Source of the DNA: an uncultured Opitutaceae bacterium
Lineage (GTDB): Bacteria; Verrucomicrobiota; Verrucomicrobiia; Opitutales; Opitutaceae
Assembly: GCA_903929355.1 (NCBI GenBank)
Contig: CAIYUN010000058.1
Location: 62,001-126,000 of the forward strand
Length of the DNA: 64,000 nucleotides
Reading direction: 5' to 3'
This document shows positions 27,155 to 36,068 of this stretch, one piece after another. The notes under the pieces are model-generated. The model made no database searches. It was not told the DNA's origin and was given only the letters and a program-made list of their open reading frames with translations. A program made the translations under genes and the position numbers. Within the stretch, counting starts at the first letter, position 1, and each line of letters starts with the position of its first letter.

Positions 27155-28207
27155 ATGAAAGCGCCCCGCCCGGGAAAGCAGAAAACCAGCCGCCAGCTCG
27201 GCATGATCGGCTTGGGGCGAATGGGGGGCAACATGGTCCGGCGCCTGCTCCAGGCCGGCCACGGTTGCGTGGTCTTCGACCGTTCAACGAAAGCCGTCAA
27301 GGCGATGGTCAGGCTCAAGGCCGTCGGCGCCTCGTCGCTCGCCGAAATGGTTGAACGATTGGAGGCACCGCGCGCGATCTGGCTGATGGTGCCCGCAGCC
27401 GTGGTGGACCAAACGATCGCGGATCTCCGGCCGCTGCTCGGGCCGGGCGACATCCTGATTGACGGAGGCAACTCGTACTATGTGGACGATCTGCGCCGTG
27501 CGAAGGAACTCGCCGGCAAGGGAATTCATTATGTCGATGTCGGCACCAGCGGCGGCGTCTGGGGCTTGGAACGTGGGTATTGCATGATGATCGGGGGGGA
27601 GGCCTCCGTGGTGAGAGGACTCGATTCGATTTTCGCCTCGCTGGCACCGGGGCGGGGAGACATCGCCCGGACCGCGGGCCGGGCCAAATCAGCCGGCACG
27701 GCGGAGCGAGGCTACCTGCATTGCGGGCCGAACGGTGCGGGCCACTTCGTCAAGATGGTGCACAACGGCATCGAGTATGGCCTGATGGCGGCCTACGCCG
27801 AGGGCTTCAATGTGCTGCGGGCGGCGAACATCGGCCGGCAGACCGGCCGGGTTGACGCCGAGACAACCCCGCTGCGTGACGCCGCGAATTACCAATACGA
27901 CCTGCCGCTCGGCGACATCGCCGAGGTCTGGCGCCGGGGCAGCGTGATTTCCTCATGGCTGCTCGATCTCACCGCCAACGCCCTGGCCCGCGACCCCAAG
28001 CTCGCCGAGTTCGCCGGCCGGGTGTCGGATTCGGGCGAGGGGCGCTGGACGATCAAGGCGGCAATTGACGAGGGCGTGCCCGTGCCGGTGCTGACCACGG
28101 CGCTCTATGAGCGGTTCAGCTCGCGCGGCGAGGCCGAGTTTCAGGACAGGCTCCTTTCGGCGCTCCGCTTCCAGTTCGGCGGTCACGTCGAGGAACCGAT
28201 CCATTGA
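27155..28207 (+). CDS. gnd: 6-phosphogluconate dehydrogenase, decarboxylating
   Basis: Oxidises 6-phosphogluconate to ribulose 5-phosphate with production of NAD(P)H. 350 residues, the short GndA/YqeC-like class rather than the 470-residue E. coli type. Rossmann motif MIGLGRMGGNMVRRLLQAG; LIDGGNSYYVDD; substrate loop VGTSGGVWGLERG; catalytic region GPNGAGHFVKMVHNGIEYG with Lys and Asn. Short class members often prefer NAD+. ATG preceded by ACC, 21 bases after glgP. Confidence 0.94.
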   Translation: MKAPRPGKQKTSRQLGMIGLGRMGGNMVRRLLQAGHGCVVFDRSTKAVKAMVRLKAVGASSLAEMVERLEAPRAIWLMVPAAVVDQTIADLRPLLGPGDILIDGGNSYYVDDLRRAKELAGKGIHYVDVGTSGGVWGLERGYCMMIGGEASVVRGLDSIFASLAPGRGDIARTAGRAKSAGTAERGYLHCGPNGAGHFVKMVHNGIEYGLMAAYAEGFNVLRAANIGRQTGRVDAETTPLRDAANYQYDLPLGDIAEVWRRGSVISSWLLDLTANALARDPKLAEFAGRVSDSGEGRWTIKAAIDEGVPVPVLTTALYERFSSRGEAEFQDRLLSALRFQFGGHVEEPIH

Positions 28208-28429
28208 GCACCACGACCGATCCAGCAGACCAACGCTGCCGCCCGATGCCCCCATCAAAACATCCGACCAGCCCGAACCGAAAGGGTTCGTGATTGGCCA
28301 TGCCGCGGAGACCTGAGTTGGCCCGAGCGGTTCCCGGCCCGCGGAGATTCCGCCGCGGGTAACACCCCATCCCGCCCCCCTGCGGTTCGCGTTAAAATGA
28401 ACCAGCCCTGACAAAATCGAATACTGCTT

Positions 28430-29866
28430 ATGACCAAGCCACTCTCCGCTCCCAAGCCACCGGCCGCGACGGCCCGGATCGCTCCAGCCTACCAAAGCGT
28501 CAATCCCTACAACGGGAAGGTCGGGAAAACCTTCGTGACCCTCACCGACAAACAACTTGAGGTGAAACTCGCCCGAGCGGCGCGGTGCTTCGAAACCTGG
28601 CGGCACACCGCCTATGCCGAGCGGACCCTCATCGTCGCCCGAGCGGCGGCGATCCTGCAGGCGAAAGCCGACGAATTCGCCCACCTCATGACCCTGGAGA
28701 TGGGCAAGCGCATTGCGGAGGCCCGCGGGGAGGTGGAGTTCAGCGCCAAAATCCTGGCCTACTATGCCAAGAATGCCGAGCGCTTCCTCGCCCCGGTCAC
28801 CCTGCATCCGTCCATCGGCGAAGCCCACATGGAGAGCAGCCCGATCGGCGTGATCTTTGGCGTGGAGCCGTGGAATTTCCCCTATTACCAGTTGGCCCGG
28901 GTCGCGGGCCCCCAGCTGATGGCGGGCAACGTGCTGGTGGTGAAGCATGCCGGCTGTGTTCCGCAGTGCGCGATCGCCTTCGAGCAACTCTGGGTTGAGG
29001 CGGGCGCCCCGGCCGGCCTGTACACGAATCTGCTGATCTCACACGAACAGTCCGACCGCGTCGTGGACGATCCGCGCATCAAGGGCGTCGCCCTGACCGG
29101 CAGCGTCGCGGCGGGCCGGAGAATCGCGGCGCGGGCCGGAAAGAATCTCAAACCCTCCTCGATGGAACTCGGCGGCAGCGACGCGTTCATCGTGCTCGAC
29201 GATGCCGACCTCGAACACACCGTGAAGTGGGCCGTCTGGGGCCGCATGTATAACACGGGCCAGACCTGCTGCGCGGCGAAGCGCTTTATCGTGACCGAAA
29301 AGCTGGCCGACAAATTCCTCGAAAAATTCACCGCGGCGTTGGCAGCGTTGCAACCCGGCGATCCCATGGATGAGAGGACCGCACTCGGCCCGTTGTCCAC
29401 GGAGTCAGCCCTGCTCGGCCTGCTCCAGCAGGTGGACGCGGCGATCGCCCACGGGGCCAAGGTGCAGCTGGGCGGCAAGCGCATTGCTCGCCCGGGAGCC
29501 TTCATGGCGCCGACCATCCTGACCGACATCAAGCCGGACAATCCGGCCTTCCGGGACGAATTCTTCGGCCCCGTCGCGCTGTTCTTTCGCGTCAAGGATG
29601 AGGACGCGGCCGTCGCGCTCGCCAATGACTCCGACTTTGGCCTGGGCGGTTCCGTCTTCACGAAAGACATCGCGCGCGGCCAGCGGGTGGCGAGCCGGGT
29701 CGAGACGGGCATGATGTTCGTCAACAATATCAGCTGGTCCGATGCCGAACTGCCGTTCGGCGGCGTGAAGAATTCCGGTTACGGGCGCGAGCTCGGCGAC
29801 ATGGGGATTCAGGAATTCGTGAACAAGAAACTGGTCCGCACCGCCGTGCTTGAGGCGCCGATCTGA
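28430..29866 (+). CDS. NAD(P)-dependent aldehyde dehydrogenase (succinate-semialdehyde type)
   Basis: 478 residues. Catalytic cysteine in NTGQTCCAAKRFIV; catalytic glutamate in SMELGGSDAFIV; cofactor region GVEPWNFPYYQLARV; closing motif LPFGGVKNSGYGRELG. Closest in pattern to GabD/Sad-type enzymes that oxidise semialdehydes, but in this operon it may simply oxidise acetaldehyde-like products. It is separated from gnd by 222 bases with no gene and no terminator-like hairpin with a T tract. Confidence 0.9.
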   Translation: MTKPLSAPKPPAATARIAPAYQSVNPYNGKVGKTFVTLTDKQLEVKLARAARCFETWRHTAYAERTLIVARAAAILQAKADEFAHLMTLEMGKRIAEARGEVEFSAKILAYYAKNAERFLAPVTLHPSIGEAHMESSPIGVIFGVEPWNFPYYQLARVAGPQLMAGNVLVVKHAGCVPQCAIAFEQLWVEAGAPAGLYTNLLISHEQSDRVVDDPRIKGVALTGSVAAGRRIAARAGKNLKPSSMELGGSDAFIVLDDADLEHTVKWAVWGRMYNTGQTCCAAKRFIVTEKLADKFLEKFTAALAALQPGDPMDERTALGPLSTESALLGLLQQVDAAIAHGAKVQLGGKRIARPGAFMAPTILTDIKPDNPAFRDEFFGPVALFFRVKDEDAAVALANDSDFGLGGSVFTKDIARGQRVASRVETGMMFVNNISWSDAELPFGGVKNSGYGRELGDMGIQEFVNKKLVRTAVLEAPI

Positions 29867-29909
29867 GCGAGGCGGGGGAGGCGCGACCGCCTTGAAACAT
29901 CTACGAACC

Positions 29910-30947
29910 ATGAAAGCCAAAATGCGGGCCGCCGCCGTCCATGCATTCGGCCAACCCCTCGTGCTGGAGGATCGGGACATCCCCGTCGCCGGACCGGGCC
30001 AGATTCTGGTGAAAGTCGAGGCCTGTGGCGTCTGCCATACGGATGTGCATGCCAAGAACGGCGACTGGCCGGTGAAACCTGCGCTCCCGTTCATCCCGGG
30101 TCATGAGGGGATCGGCCGGGTCGTCGCCCTTGGCGCCGGGGTGACGGCGGTGAAGGAAGGGGATCGCGTGGGCGTTCCCTGGCTCTACTCGGCGTGTGGG
30201 CATTGCGAGCATTGTCTGGCCGCCTGGGAGACGGTGTGTGCCGAGGCCCAGTTCGGCGGCTACACCAAAAACGGCAGTTTTGCCGAATATGTCGTGGCTG
30301 ATCCCAACTACGTCGCCCATGTGCCGGCCGGGCTCACCCCCACCGCCGCCGCGCCCCTCATCTGCGCCGGCATCACCAGCTACAAGGGAATCAAGGAAAC
30401 CGGCGCGAGGCCCGGCGAGTGGCTCGCGATCTCCGGCATTGGCGGACTTGGTCACCTCGCCATCCAATATGCGAAAGCCATGGGCCTGCACGTCATTGCG
30501 ATCGACCCCAGCGACGGCAAGCTCGCCCACGCGACGCGTCTCGGGGCGGATAGGGTCGTCAATCCCCAACAGGGAGATCCGGCGGAGGCCGTCAAAAAGG
30601 CCACCGGGGGCGGAGCGCACGGGGTACTCATCACCGCCCCCTCCCTCCCCGCCTTCAAACAGGGAGTGGGCATGACGCGCAAGCGCGGCACCTGCGTCCT
30701 GGTCGGGATTCCCCCTGGAGAATTCCCGACGCCGCTGTTCGACGTCGTCGCGAATTGCCTCACGATCCGCGGCTCCTTCGTGGGCACGCGCGGGGACATG
30801 GCCGAGGCCCTCGCCTTTGGGGCCGAGGGCAAGGTCAAGGCTGACATTGAGCTGCAGCCCCTCTCCGCGATCAATGACGTCCTGACGCGGCTCGAACACG
30901 GAGACGTGGCGTCCCGCGTGGTGATCGATTTCGCGGGGGCGGCATGA
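29910..30947 (+). CDS. adhP: Zinc-dependent alcohol dehydrogenase, AdhP type
   Basis: 345 residues, medium-chain dehydrogenase. Catalytic zinc ligands in ACGVCHTDVHAKNGDWP and PGHEGIGRVV; structural zinc site CGHCEHC with a further Cys in ETVCAE; Rossmann loop ISGIGGLGHLAIQYAKAMG. Interconverts primary alcohols and aldehydes with NAD(H). Located between an aldehyde dehydrogenase and zwf, forming an alcohol-aldehyde-acid pair with the preceding gene. ATG preceded by ACC. Confidence 0.94.
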   Translation: MKAKMRAAAVHAFGQPLVLEDRDIPVAGPGQILVKVEACGVCHTDVHAKNGDWPVKPALPFIPGHEGIGRVVALGAGVTAVKEGDRVGVPWLYSACGHCEHCLAAWETVCAEAQFGGYTKNGSFAEYVVADPNYVAHVPAGLTPTAAAPLICAGITSYKGIKETGARPGEWLAISGIGGLGHLAIQYAKAMGLHVIAIDPSDGKLAHATRLGADRVVNPQQGDPAEAVKKATGGGAHGVLITAPSLPAFKQGVGMTRKRGTCVLVGIPPGEFPTPLFDVVANCLTIRGSFVGTRGDMAEALAFGAEGKVKADIELQPLSAINDVLTRLEHGDVASRVVIDFAGAA

Positions 30948-31038
30948 TCCCGCGCCCACGCGACCGCCCGCCCCCGCCGATTTCACTGGCGGAGAGGAAA
31001 CGGAACCCGACGGGCCGCGCCCGGCGTTTGCCACCCGC

Positions 31039-32595
31039 ATGAAGCCGCCCGACCAGCTCGAACCGACGGTGTTCGTCATATTCGGCGGCGCGGGCGACCT
31101 GACCTGGCGCAAGCTGATCCCGGCACTGTTCGACCTCTCGCAGGACCGCAGCCTGCCGGCAGAGTTTGCGATCATCGCGGTGGACCGCATCAAACTCGGC
31201 GACGACGCGCTGCGCCGGCGGCTGCACGACGGCGTCAATCAGTTCTCGCGTTTCGGGAAGGCGAAGGCGGCCGCGTGGAACCAGTTCGCCCCGCACATCC
31301 AATACCAGCAGGGCGATTTCAAGCAGGCCACGACCTACGCCGCGTTGGGCCGCCAGTGCGCCAGGCTTGAAAAACATTGGAGCGCCAAGGCCCATCGCAT
31401 TTTCTACCTGGCCACGCCGCCGTCGATGTTTGGGGAAATCCCGAAATACCTCGGCCGGGCCGGGCTCGCGCGCGACCGGGAATTTGCGCGCATCGTGATC
31501 GAAAAGCCGATCGGGTACGACCTGGAGTCGGCACTCGCGCTCAACGCGGTGCTCGCGGCGAGTTTCGCGGAGTCCCAGATTTTTCGCATCGACCACTATC
31601 TCGGCAAGGAGACGGTGCAGAACATCCTCGCGTTTCGCTTTGCCAACCCGCTGTTCGAGCCAATTTGGAACCGGCGCTACATCGACTATGTGACCATCAC
31701 CGTCGCCGAGGCGGTGGGGGTCGAGCATCGCGGCGGCTACTACGACCAGGCCGGCGCGCTCCGCGACATGGTGCAGAACCACCTGATGCAACTGTTCTGC
31801 CTGGTGGCGATGGAGCCGATGGTCTCGTTCGACGCCGACGAGATTCGCAACAAAAAGGTGGACGTGCTCCACGCGGCCCGCCCGATCCATCGCGACGCGG
31901 TCGCGCAATCCGCCGTGCGCGGACAGTATGGCCCCGGCCTCAACCCCGTTGGGAAAAAAGTGCCCGGCTATCGCGAGGAGGACGGCGTGGGGCCGGAGTC
32001 GCAGACGGAGACGTTTGCGGCGTTGAAGCTGTACATCGACAACTGGCGCTGGCAGGACGTGCCGTTCTACCTGCGCACGGGCAAGCGCCTGCCCCGGCAG
32101 GCGTCGGAAATCTCCATCCAGTTTCGGGCGGTGCCGCACCGGTCGTTTCCGCCCGAAGCCTCGCTCGGCTGGCAGCCGTCGCGGCTCGTCCTCGCCATCC
32201 AGCCCGACGAGGGCATCGTGCTGGGCTTTCAGGCCAAATATCCGGGGCCCAAGATGCAACTGCGACCGGTCGAGATGCGGTTCAACTACCGCGAGAGCTT
32301 CGAGGCCCCCTCGCCGGACGCCTACGAGACGCTGCTCTGGGACGTGATGAAAAACGACGCCACGCTCTTCATGCGCGCCGACCAGGTGGAGGCGGCGTGG
32401 CGGCTGCTGCTGCCCGTACTGGAGGCGTGGAGCTCCACCCAGCCAGGCGACTTCCCCAACTACGCCGCCGGCACCTGGGGCCCGGAAGCCGTGCAAGGAC
32501 TGCTCGCGCAGCAGGAACACCGGTGGCCACAGCCGGCGGAACTGGTGAAGCCAGGCGGGCCGCCAAAAATCAAAACGCGCCCCGGATCAAGCTGA
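31039..32595 (+). CDS. zwf: Glucose-6-phosphate 1-dehydrogenase
   Basis: First step of the oxidative pentose phosphate pathway, producing NADPH and 6-phosphogluconolactone. 518 residues. Cofactor loop IFGGAGDLTWRKLIPALF (GxxGDLxxRK-like) and active-site peptide RIDHYLGKETVQNILAFR with the catalytic His-Lys. Full family length, and FYLRTGKRLP near residue 350 is conserved. With gnd, rpiB and pgm in the same block it completes a glycogen-to-pentose route, except for the lactonase step (pgl is not in the block). Confidence 0.95.
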   Translation: MKPPDQLEPTVFVIFGGAGDLTWRKLIPALFDLSQDRSLPAEFAIIAVDRIKLGDDALRRRLHDGVNQFSRFGKAKAAAWNQFAPHIQYQQGDFKQATTYAALGRQCARLEKHWSAKAHRIFYLATPPSMFGEIPKYLGRAGLARDREFARIVIEKPIGYDLESALALNAVLAASFAESQIFRIDHYLGKETVQNILAFRFANPLFEPIWNRRYIDYVTITVAEAVGVEHRGGYYDQAGALRDMVQNHLMQLFCLVAMEPMVSFDADEIRNKKVDVLHAARPIHRDAVAQSAVRGQYGPGLNPVGKKVPGYREEDGVGPESQTETFAALKLYIDNWRWQDVPFYLRTGKRLPRQASEISIQFRAVPHRSFPPEASLGWQPSRLVLAIQPDEGIVLGFQAKYPGPKMQLRPVEMRFNYRESFEAPSPDAYETLLWDVMKNDATLFMRADQVEAAWRLLLPVLEAWSSTQPGDFPNYAAGTWGPEAVQGLLAQQEHRWPQPAELVKPGGPPKIKTRPGSS

Positions 32596-32626
32596 AGGCG
32601 GTCGGCCCGGACCAAACCCTGCGACC

Positions 32627-33945
32627 ATGAATGATTTCTTCCTTGCACGCTCGCAGATGGCCATGTCGCTGGCCTTTCACATCGTGTTCGCAGCCCTGGG
32701 CATCGGGCTGCCGCTGCTGATGGTGCTGGCCGAGGGGGCGTGGCTCCGCACGCGCCAGCCGGTGTATCTCAAATTGAGCGAGCGGTGGGCAAAAGGCGTG
32801 GCGATTCTCTTCGCGGTCGGCGCGGTCTCCGGCACCGTGCTGTCGTTCGAGCTCGGTTTGCTCTGGCCGGGCTTCATGGCGAAGGCGGGCGCGATCATCG
32901 GGATGCCGTTTTCCCTCGAAGGCTTCGCGTTTTTTACCGAGGCGATCTTCCTCGGCGTGTTTCTCTACGGTCGTGACCGGCTGCCGCCGCTGCTGCACTG
33001 GCTGGCCGGGGTGGTCGTCGCGGTGAGCGGCGTGCTCTCCGGAATATTCGTCGTGACGGCCAACGCGTGGATGAACGCGCCGGCCGGCTTCAAGTTTGTT
33101 GACGGCCGGTTCACCGAGATCGACCCGGTCGCAGCCATGCTGAACCCCGCGAGCTTCCATGAGGTCCTGCACATGACGCTGGCGGCCTACGTGGCCACGG
33201 GTTTCGTCGTGATGGCGGTCCATGCGTTTTCCTGCGGCGCAATCCGGCCAGCCTATTCCATCGCCGCGCGCTCGGCCTCGCGCTGGCGGTCGCGGGCGTC
33301 AGCATCCCGCTGCAATTTGCGAGCGGCGACCTCAGCGCCCGCACCGTGGGCCGGCTGCAGCCCGCCAAACTCGCGGCCATGGAGGCGCTCTACCACACCG
33401 AGGCGGGTGCGCCGCTGCGCATCGGCGGCCTGCCCGACGATGCGACGCGCACGACGCGCTACGCGCTCACCATCCCGCACGGCCTGAGCTGGCTGCTCGC
33501 CGACCAAGCTGACGCCACAGTCGCCGGCCTCGAGGAGTTCCCACGCAACAACTGGCCCGAGGTGCGGATCGTGCATTGGTCGTTTGATGTGATGGTTTTC
33601 TCCGGTTTCGCGATGCTGGCCGTGGCCGGCTGGGCCGGCTGGATCTGGTGGCGGCGCCGCACCCTCGCGGAACATCCGTGGCTGTTGCGTGCGCTGGTCG
33701 CCGCCGGCCCGCTGGGCTTTGTGGCGATCGAGGCCGGGTGGGTCGTGACCGAGGCCGGTCGCCAGCCGTGGATCATTTACCACGTGATGCGCACCGCCGA
33801 CGCCGTCACGCCGATGCCGGGGATCGCGGTGCCGTTGGTCGCGTTTACGGCGCTGTATCTCTTCCTCGCGGGCGTCGTGGTTGCACTCTTGCGCCGCCTG
33901 TTTCTGGAGACCGACGAAACGGTTTCCCCGGCGTCGTCCGCCTGA
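32627..33945 (+). pseudogene. cydA: Cytochrome bd ubiquinol oxidase subunit I, frameshifted
   Basis: Quinol-oxidising subunit of the bd oxidase. The first 200 codons read normally (LARSQMAMSLAFHIVFAALG with the heme ligand His; VTANAWMNAPAGF; TGFVVMAVHAF). At the four-T run 33227-33230 the frame breaks; a single extra T would restore ...HAFFLRRNPASLFHRRALG and the rest of the protein (EEFPRNNWPEVRIVHWSFD, then TEAGRQPWIIYHVMRTAD, the QPW motif) to the stop at 33945. About 439 residues with a short Q-loop (CioA-like) when repaired. Either a real frameshift, programmed slippage or an assembly error in a homopolymer. Confidence 0.9.
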
Positions 33946-33950
33946 ACGCC

Positions 33951-34949
33951 ATGCTCGCTTCGTCCGTCGCCGTTGCGCTCTTGCTGTCGCTGATCGTGTA
34001 TGCGCTCACGGGCGGCGCGGATTTTGGCGGGGGCATCTGGGACTTGCTGGCAACCGGCCCGCGCGCGATGCGCCAACGGAAGGCGATTGCCGGAGCCATC
34101 GCGCCGATCTGGGAGGCCAACCACGTCTGGCTCATTCTCGTGGTGGTGGTGCTGTTCACCGGCTTTCCGGCCGCGTTTGCGGCCATGATGACCGCATTGA
34201 ACATTCCCCTCACGGTTATGCTCGTCGGCATCGTGCTGCGCGGCGCGGCATTTATTTTCCGCAGCCACGACTCGCGGGCGGCGGCGGTGCAGCGGCATTG
34301 GAGCCGCGTCTTCGGCATCGCCAGTGGTGTCACCCCTTTTTGTCAGGGGGTCATCCTCGGCGCGCTCGCCAGCGGTCGGATCCGGTTGGTGGAGGGTCAG
34401 GTGAGTTCGGGGTATCTCGCCGGTTGGCTGACTCCATTTGCCTTGGCCTGCGGGCTATTTGCCGTTGGGCTGGTCACCTACCTGGCGGCCACCTACTTGA
34501 CGCTGGCCACCAACGATCAATCCGGGCTGCAAAATGATTTCCGTCTTCGAGCCCTTTGGTCGGGCCTTTCCCTGTTCCCCGTGGCCGGGGTGGCCTTTTT
34601 CGCGGCGCGATCCGGCGCACCAGAATTATTTCACGGTTTGACGCAGGGGAGGGCGCCTTGGCTGATGGTGCCCACGGCCCTCTGCGCCGTGGGCTCATTT
34701 GCCGCCATGAGGAGGCGGCGTTTCGCACTGGCCCGGATGGCGGCCGTGGGCCAGGTGGCCCTAATCCTTGTGGGGGGGGCCTTGGCGCAATACCCATATC
34801 TGATCACGCCGGACCTGACGTTTGCGAACACGCAGGCACCGGCCGCAACTTTGCGCCTGCTCCTAATTGCTTTGGCCGCCGGGGTCGTGATCTTGCTCCC
34901 GTCGCTGGCCATGCTATTTTGGCTGTTCAAAAGCCCCTCTCCCCGTTGA
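33951..34949 (+). CDS. cydB: Cytochrome bd ubiquinol oxidase subunit II
   Basis: 332 residues with about eight membrane helices. The N-terminal LIVYALTGGADFGGGIWDLL and PIWEANHVWLILVVVVLFTGFP are the family signatures; FQ-like motif VTPFCQGVILGA follows. It partners CydA in a low-oxygen, proton-motive terminal oxidase. Starts 5 bases after the cydA stop. Intact, which argues that the cydA frameshift is recent or not real. Last gene of the 12.6-kb block. Confidence 0.93.
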   Translation: MLASSVAVALLLSLIVYALTGGADFGGGIWDLLATGPRAMRQRKAIAGAIAPIWEANHVWLILVVVVLFTGFPAAFAAMMTALNIPLTVMLVGIVLRGAAFIFRSHDSRAAAVQRHWSRVFGIASGVTPFCQGVILGALASGRIRLVEGQVSSGYLAGWLTPFALACGLFAVGLVTYLAATYLTLATNDQSGLQNDFRLRALWSGLSLFPVAGVAFFAARSGAPELFHGLTQGRAPWLMVPTALCAVGSFAAMRRRRFALARMAAVGQVALILVGGALAQYPYLITPDLTFANTQAPAATLRLLLIALAAGVVILLPSLAMLFWLFKSPSPR

Positions 34950-35109
34950 ACGTCCACCGCTCGATGAACCAGGGAAAGAGACGTATCGCACGGTAAAACA
35001 CAATCCGGTCGAGCCAACGGCAAGGAACATCGTCGCACCCGCATATTTGCTACCTGCGACGCGCTGAAAGCGTTTCCCGAGCTCAAATTTCGTAAGTAAT
35101 TGTCCTTTA

Positions 35110-35185
35110 TGGTGGGCCCACTGGGATTTGAACCCAGAACCAAAGGATTATGAGTCCTCTGCTCTAACCGTTGAGCTATAGGCCC
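35110..35185 (-). tRNA. tRNA(CAT), probably tRNA-Ile2
   Basis: Complete cloverleaf: acceptor GGGCCTA / TGGGCCC, anticodon stem-loop AGGAC-TCATAA-TCCT region with anticodon CAT, T-loop TTCAAAT, discriminator A and encoded CCA. The C4-G69 and C5-G68 pairs are those used by TilS to recognise the isoleucine tRNA whose C34 becomes lysidine, so Ile2 is preferred over elongator Met. Its 3' end faces the carbon-flow block. Confidence 0.96.
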
Positions 35186-35319
35186 GGAGCCGCAAATGTT
35201 GTCACCCATCGTTCCCACGTCGAGCCAATAGCGGCTCGCCCACGTCATCCCTGTAGGCGGCCCAGGCCATCGCCGTTGCGACGGACGCGAATCAGCGGCG
35301 GACGTGCGATTGCACCCAT

Positions 35320-35620
35320 TGGATAATCGGTGGGCGTCATTCTATGCCGGACGCGCCAGATCAAATTCTGGCGGGATTTGAGCCGTTCACCTCGAAGGAC
35401 ACGGACATTTTTCTGCGTGATCACGAACTCGCCTTCGTGGTGGCAACCGCCGCGGGCTGGAAATTCCGCGCCTACCCCGAGCCCGGTCCCCGGTGCTCGG
35501 AGCCATCATGATGAACAAGGATGGATCCGAACTGCAGGTCGACGTCCTGCGTTCAGTGTCAGGGCTGACGGACGATGAGCTGGCCGTGACGGAATCCATC
35601 CGCCTTCGCCAAGCCTCCTT
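35320..35620 (+). pseudogene. Relic of a nucleotidyltransferase-like (AbiEii-style) gene
   Basis: Two frames with natural protein composition join end to end. Frame A (from 35344) reads MPDAPDQILAGFEPFTSKDT, then DIFLRDHELAFVVATAAGWK and AYPEPGP. Frame B (from 35493) reads VLGAIMMNKDGSELQVDVLR, then SVSGLTDDELAVTESIRL. The pattern F-T-S-K-D-x-D, followed about 50 residues later by L-Q-V-D-x-L-x-x-V-x-G-L, is that of nucleotidyltransferase-fold proteins of the AbiEii type. The N-terminal GG(Q/H) region and the C-terminal half are missing, and the frames are shifted near 35485. After 35615 the sequence becomes repeat-like. Confidence 0.5.
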
Positions 35621-35691
35621 CGTCGCCGCCTCTTCCTTCTTTGCGTTTGGCTACGGAGGACAAGGGGGGCAAGCAACCAGGATGCTTTCAA

Positions 35692-35736
35692 ATAGCGTCT
35701 GCTATGACGGACACACCTTGACATAGCGTCAGCTAT
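35692..35736 (+). promoter_or_regulatory. Tandem operator and -35 box of hipBA
   Basis: Two copies of the palindrome ATAGC-N4-GCTAT (35692-35705 with GTCT, 35723-35736 with GTCA) lie 31 bases apart, three helical turns, just upstream of hipB. A TTGACA at 35718-35723 overlaps the second copy's first base. This is the arrangement expected for HipB-mediated autorepression; the -10 hexamer is not clear. Confidence 0.7.
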
Positions 35737-35753
35737 GCCAGACATTGTCCGCC

Positions 35754-36068
35754 ATGCCACTCCTCTCCTCCCTTCCGCTCCCCGCCGCCCATGCGCTCCG
35801 CCAACTGGGCCGCGATCTGGCGCTGGCCCGGCGCAAGCGGGGCATCTCCACGGCCGACATGGCCGCGCGGCTGTTCGTCAGTCGCGACACGCTTTGGCGG
35901 CTGGAGCGGGGGGATCCCTCCGTGGCCCTGGGCACCCTCGCCACCGCCACCTTTGTGCTCCAATTGCACGGCCGTCTCGCCGGCCTGGCGGCGGCCGCCA
36001 CCGATGCGCTCGCCCTCAGCCTGGACGAGCGCCGTCTGCCCCGGCGGATCCGGCGCGCCCGCCCATGA
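35754..36068 (+). CDS. hipB: HipB-like HTH antitoxin
   Basis: 104 residues. A Cro/CI-type helix-turn-helix occupies about 20-75 (LGRDLALARRKRGISTADMA, then ARLFVSRDTLWRLERGD). The C-terminus is basic (DERRLPRRIRRARP). It should bind the twin palindromes upstream and neutralise HipA. The ATG at 35754 was chosen; a TTG three codons upstream is also in frame. The stop overlaps the hipA ATG (ATGA). Confidence 0.88.
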   Translation: MPLLSSLPLPAAHALRQLGRDLALARRKRGISTADMAARLFVSRDTLWRLERGDPSVALGTLATATFVLQLHGRLAGLAAAATDALALSLDERRLPRRIRRARP

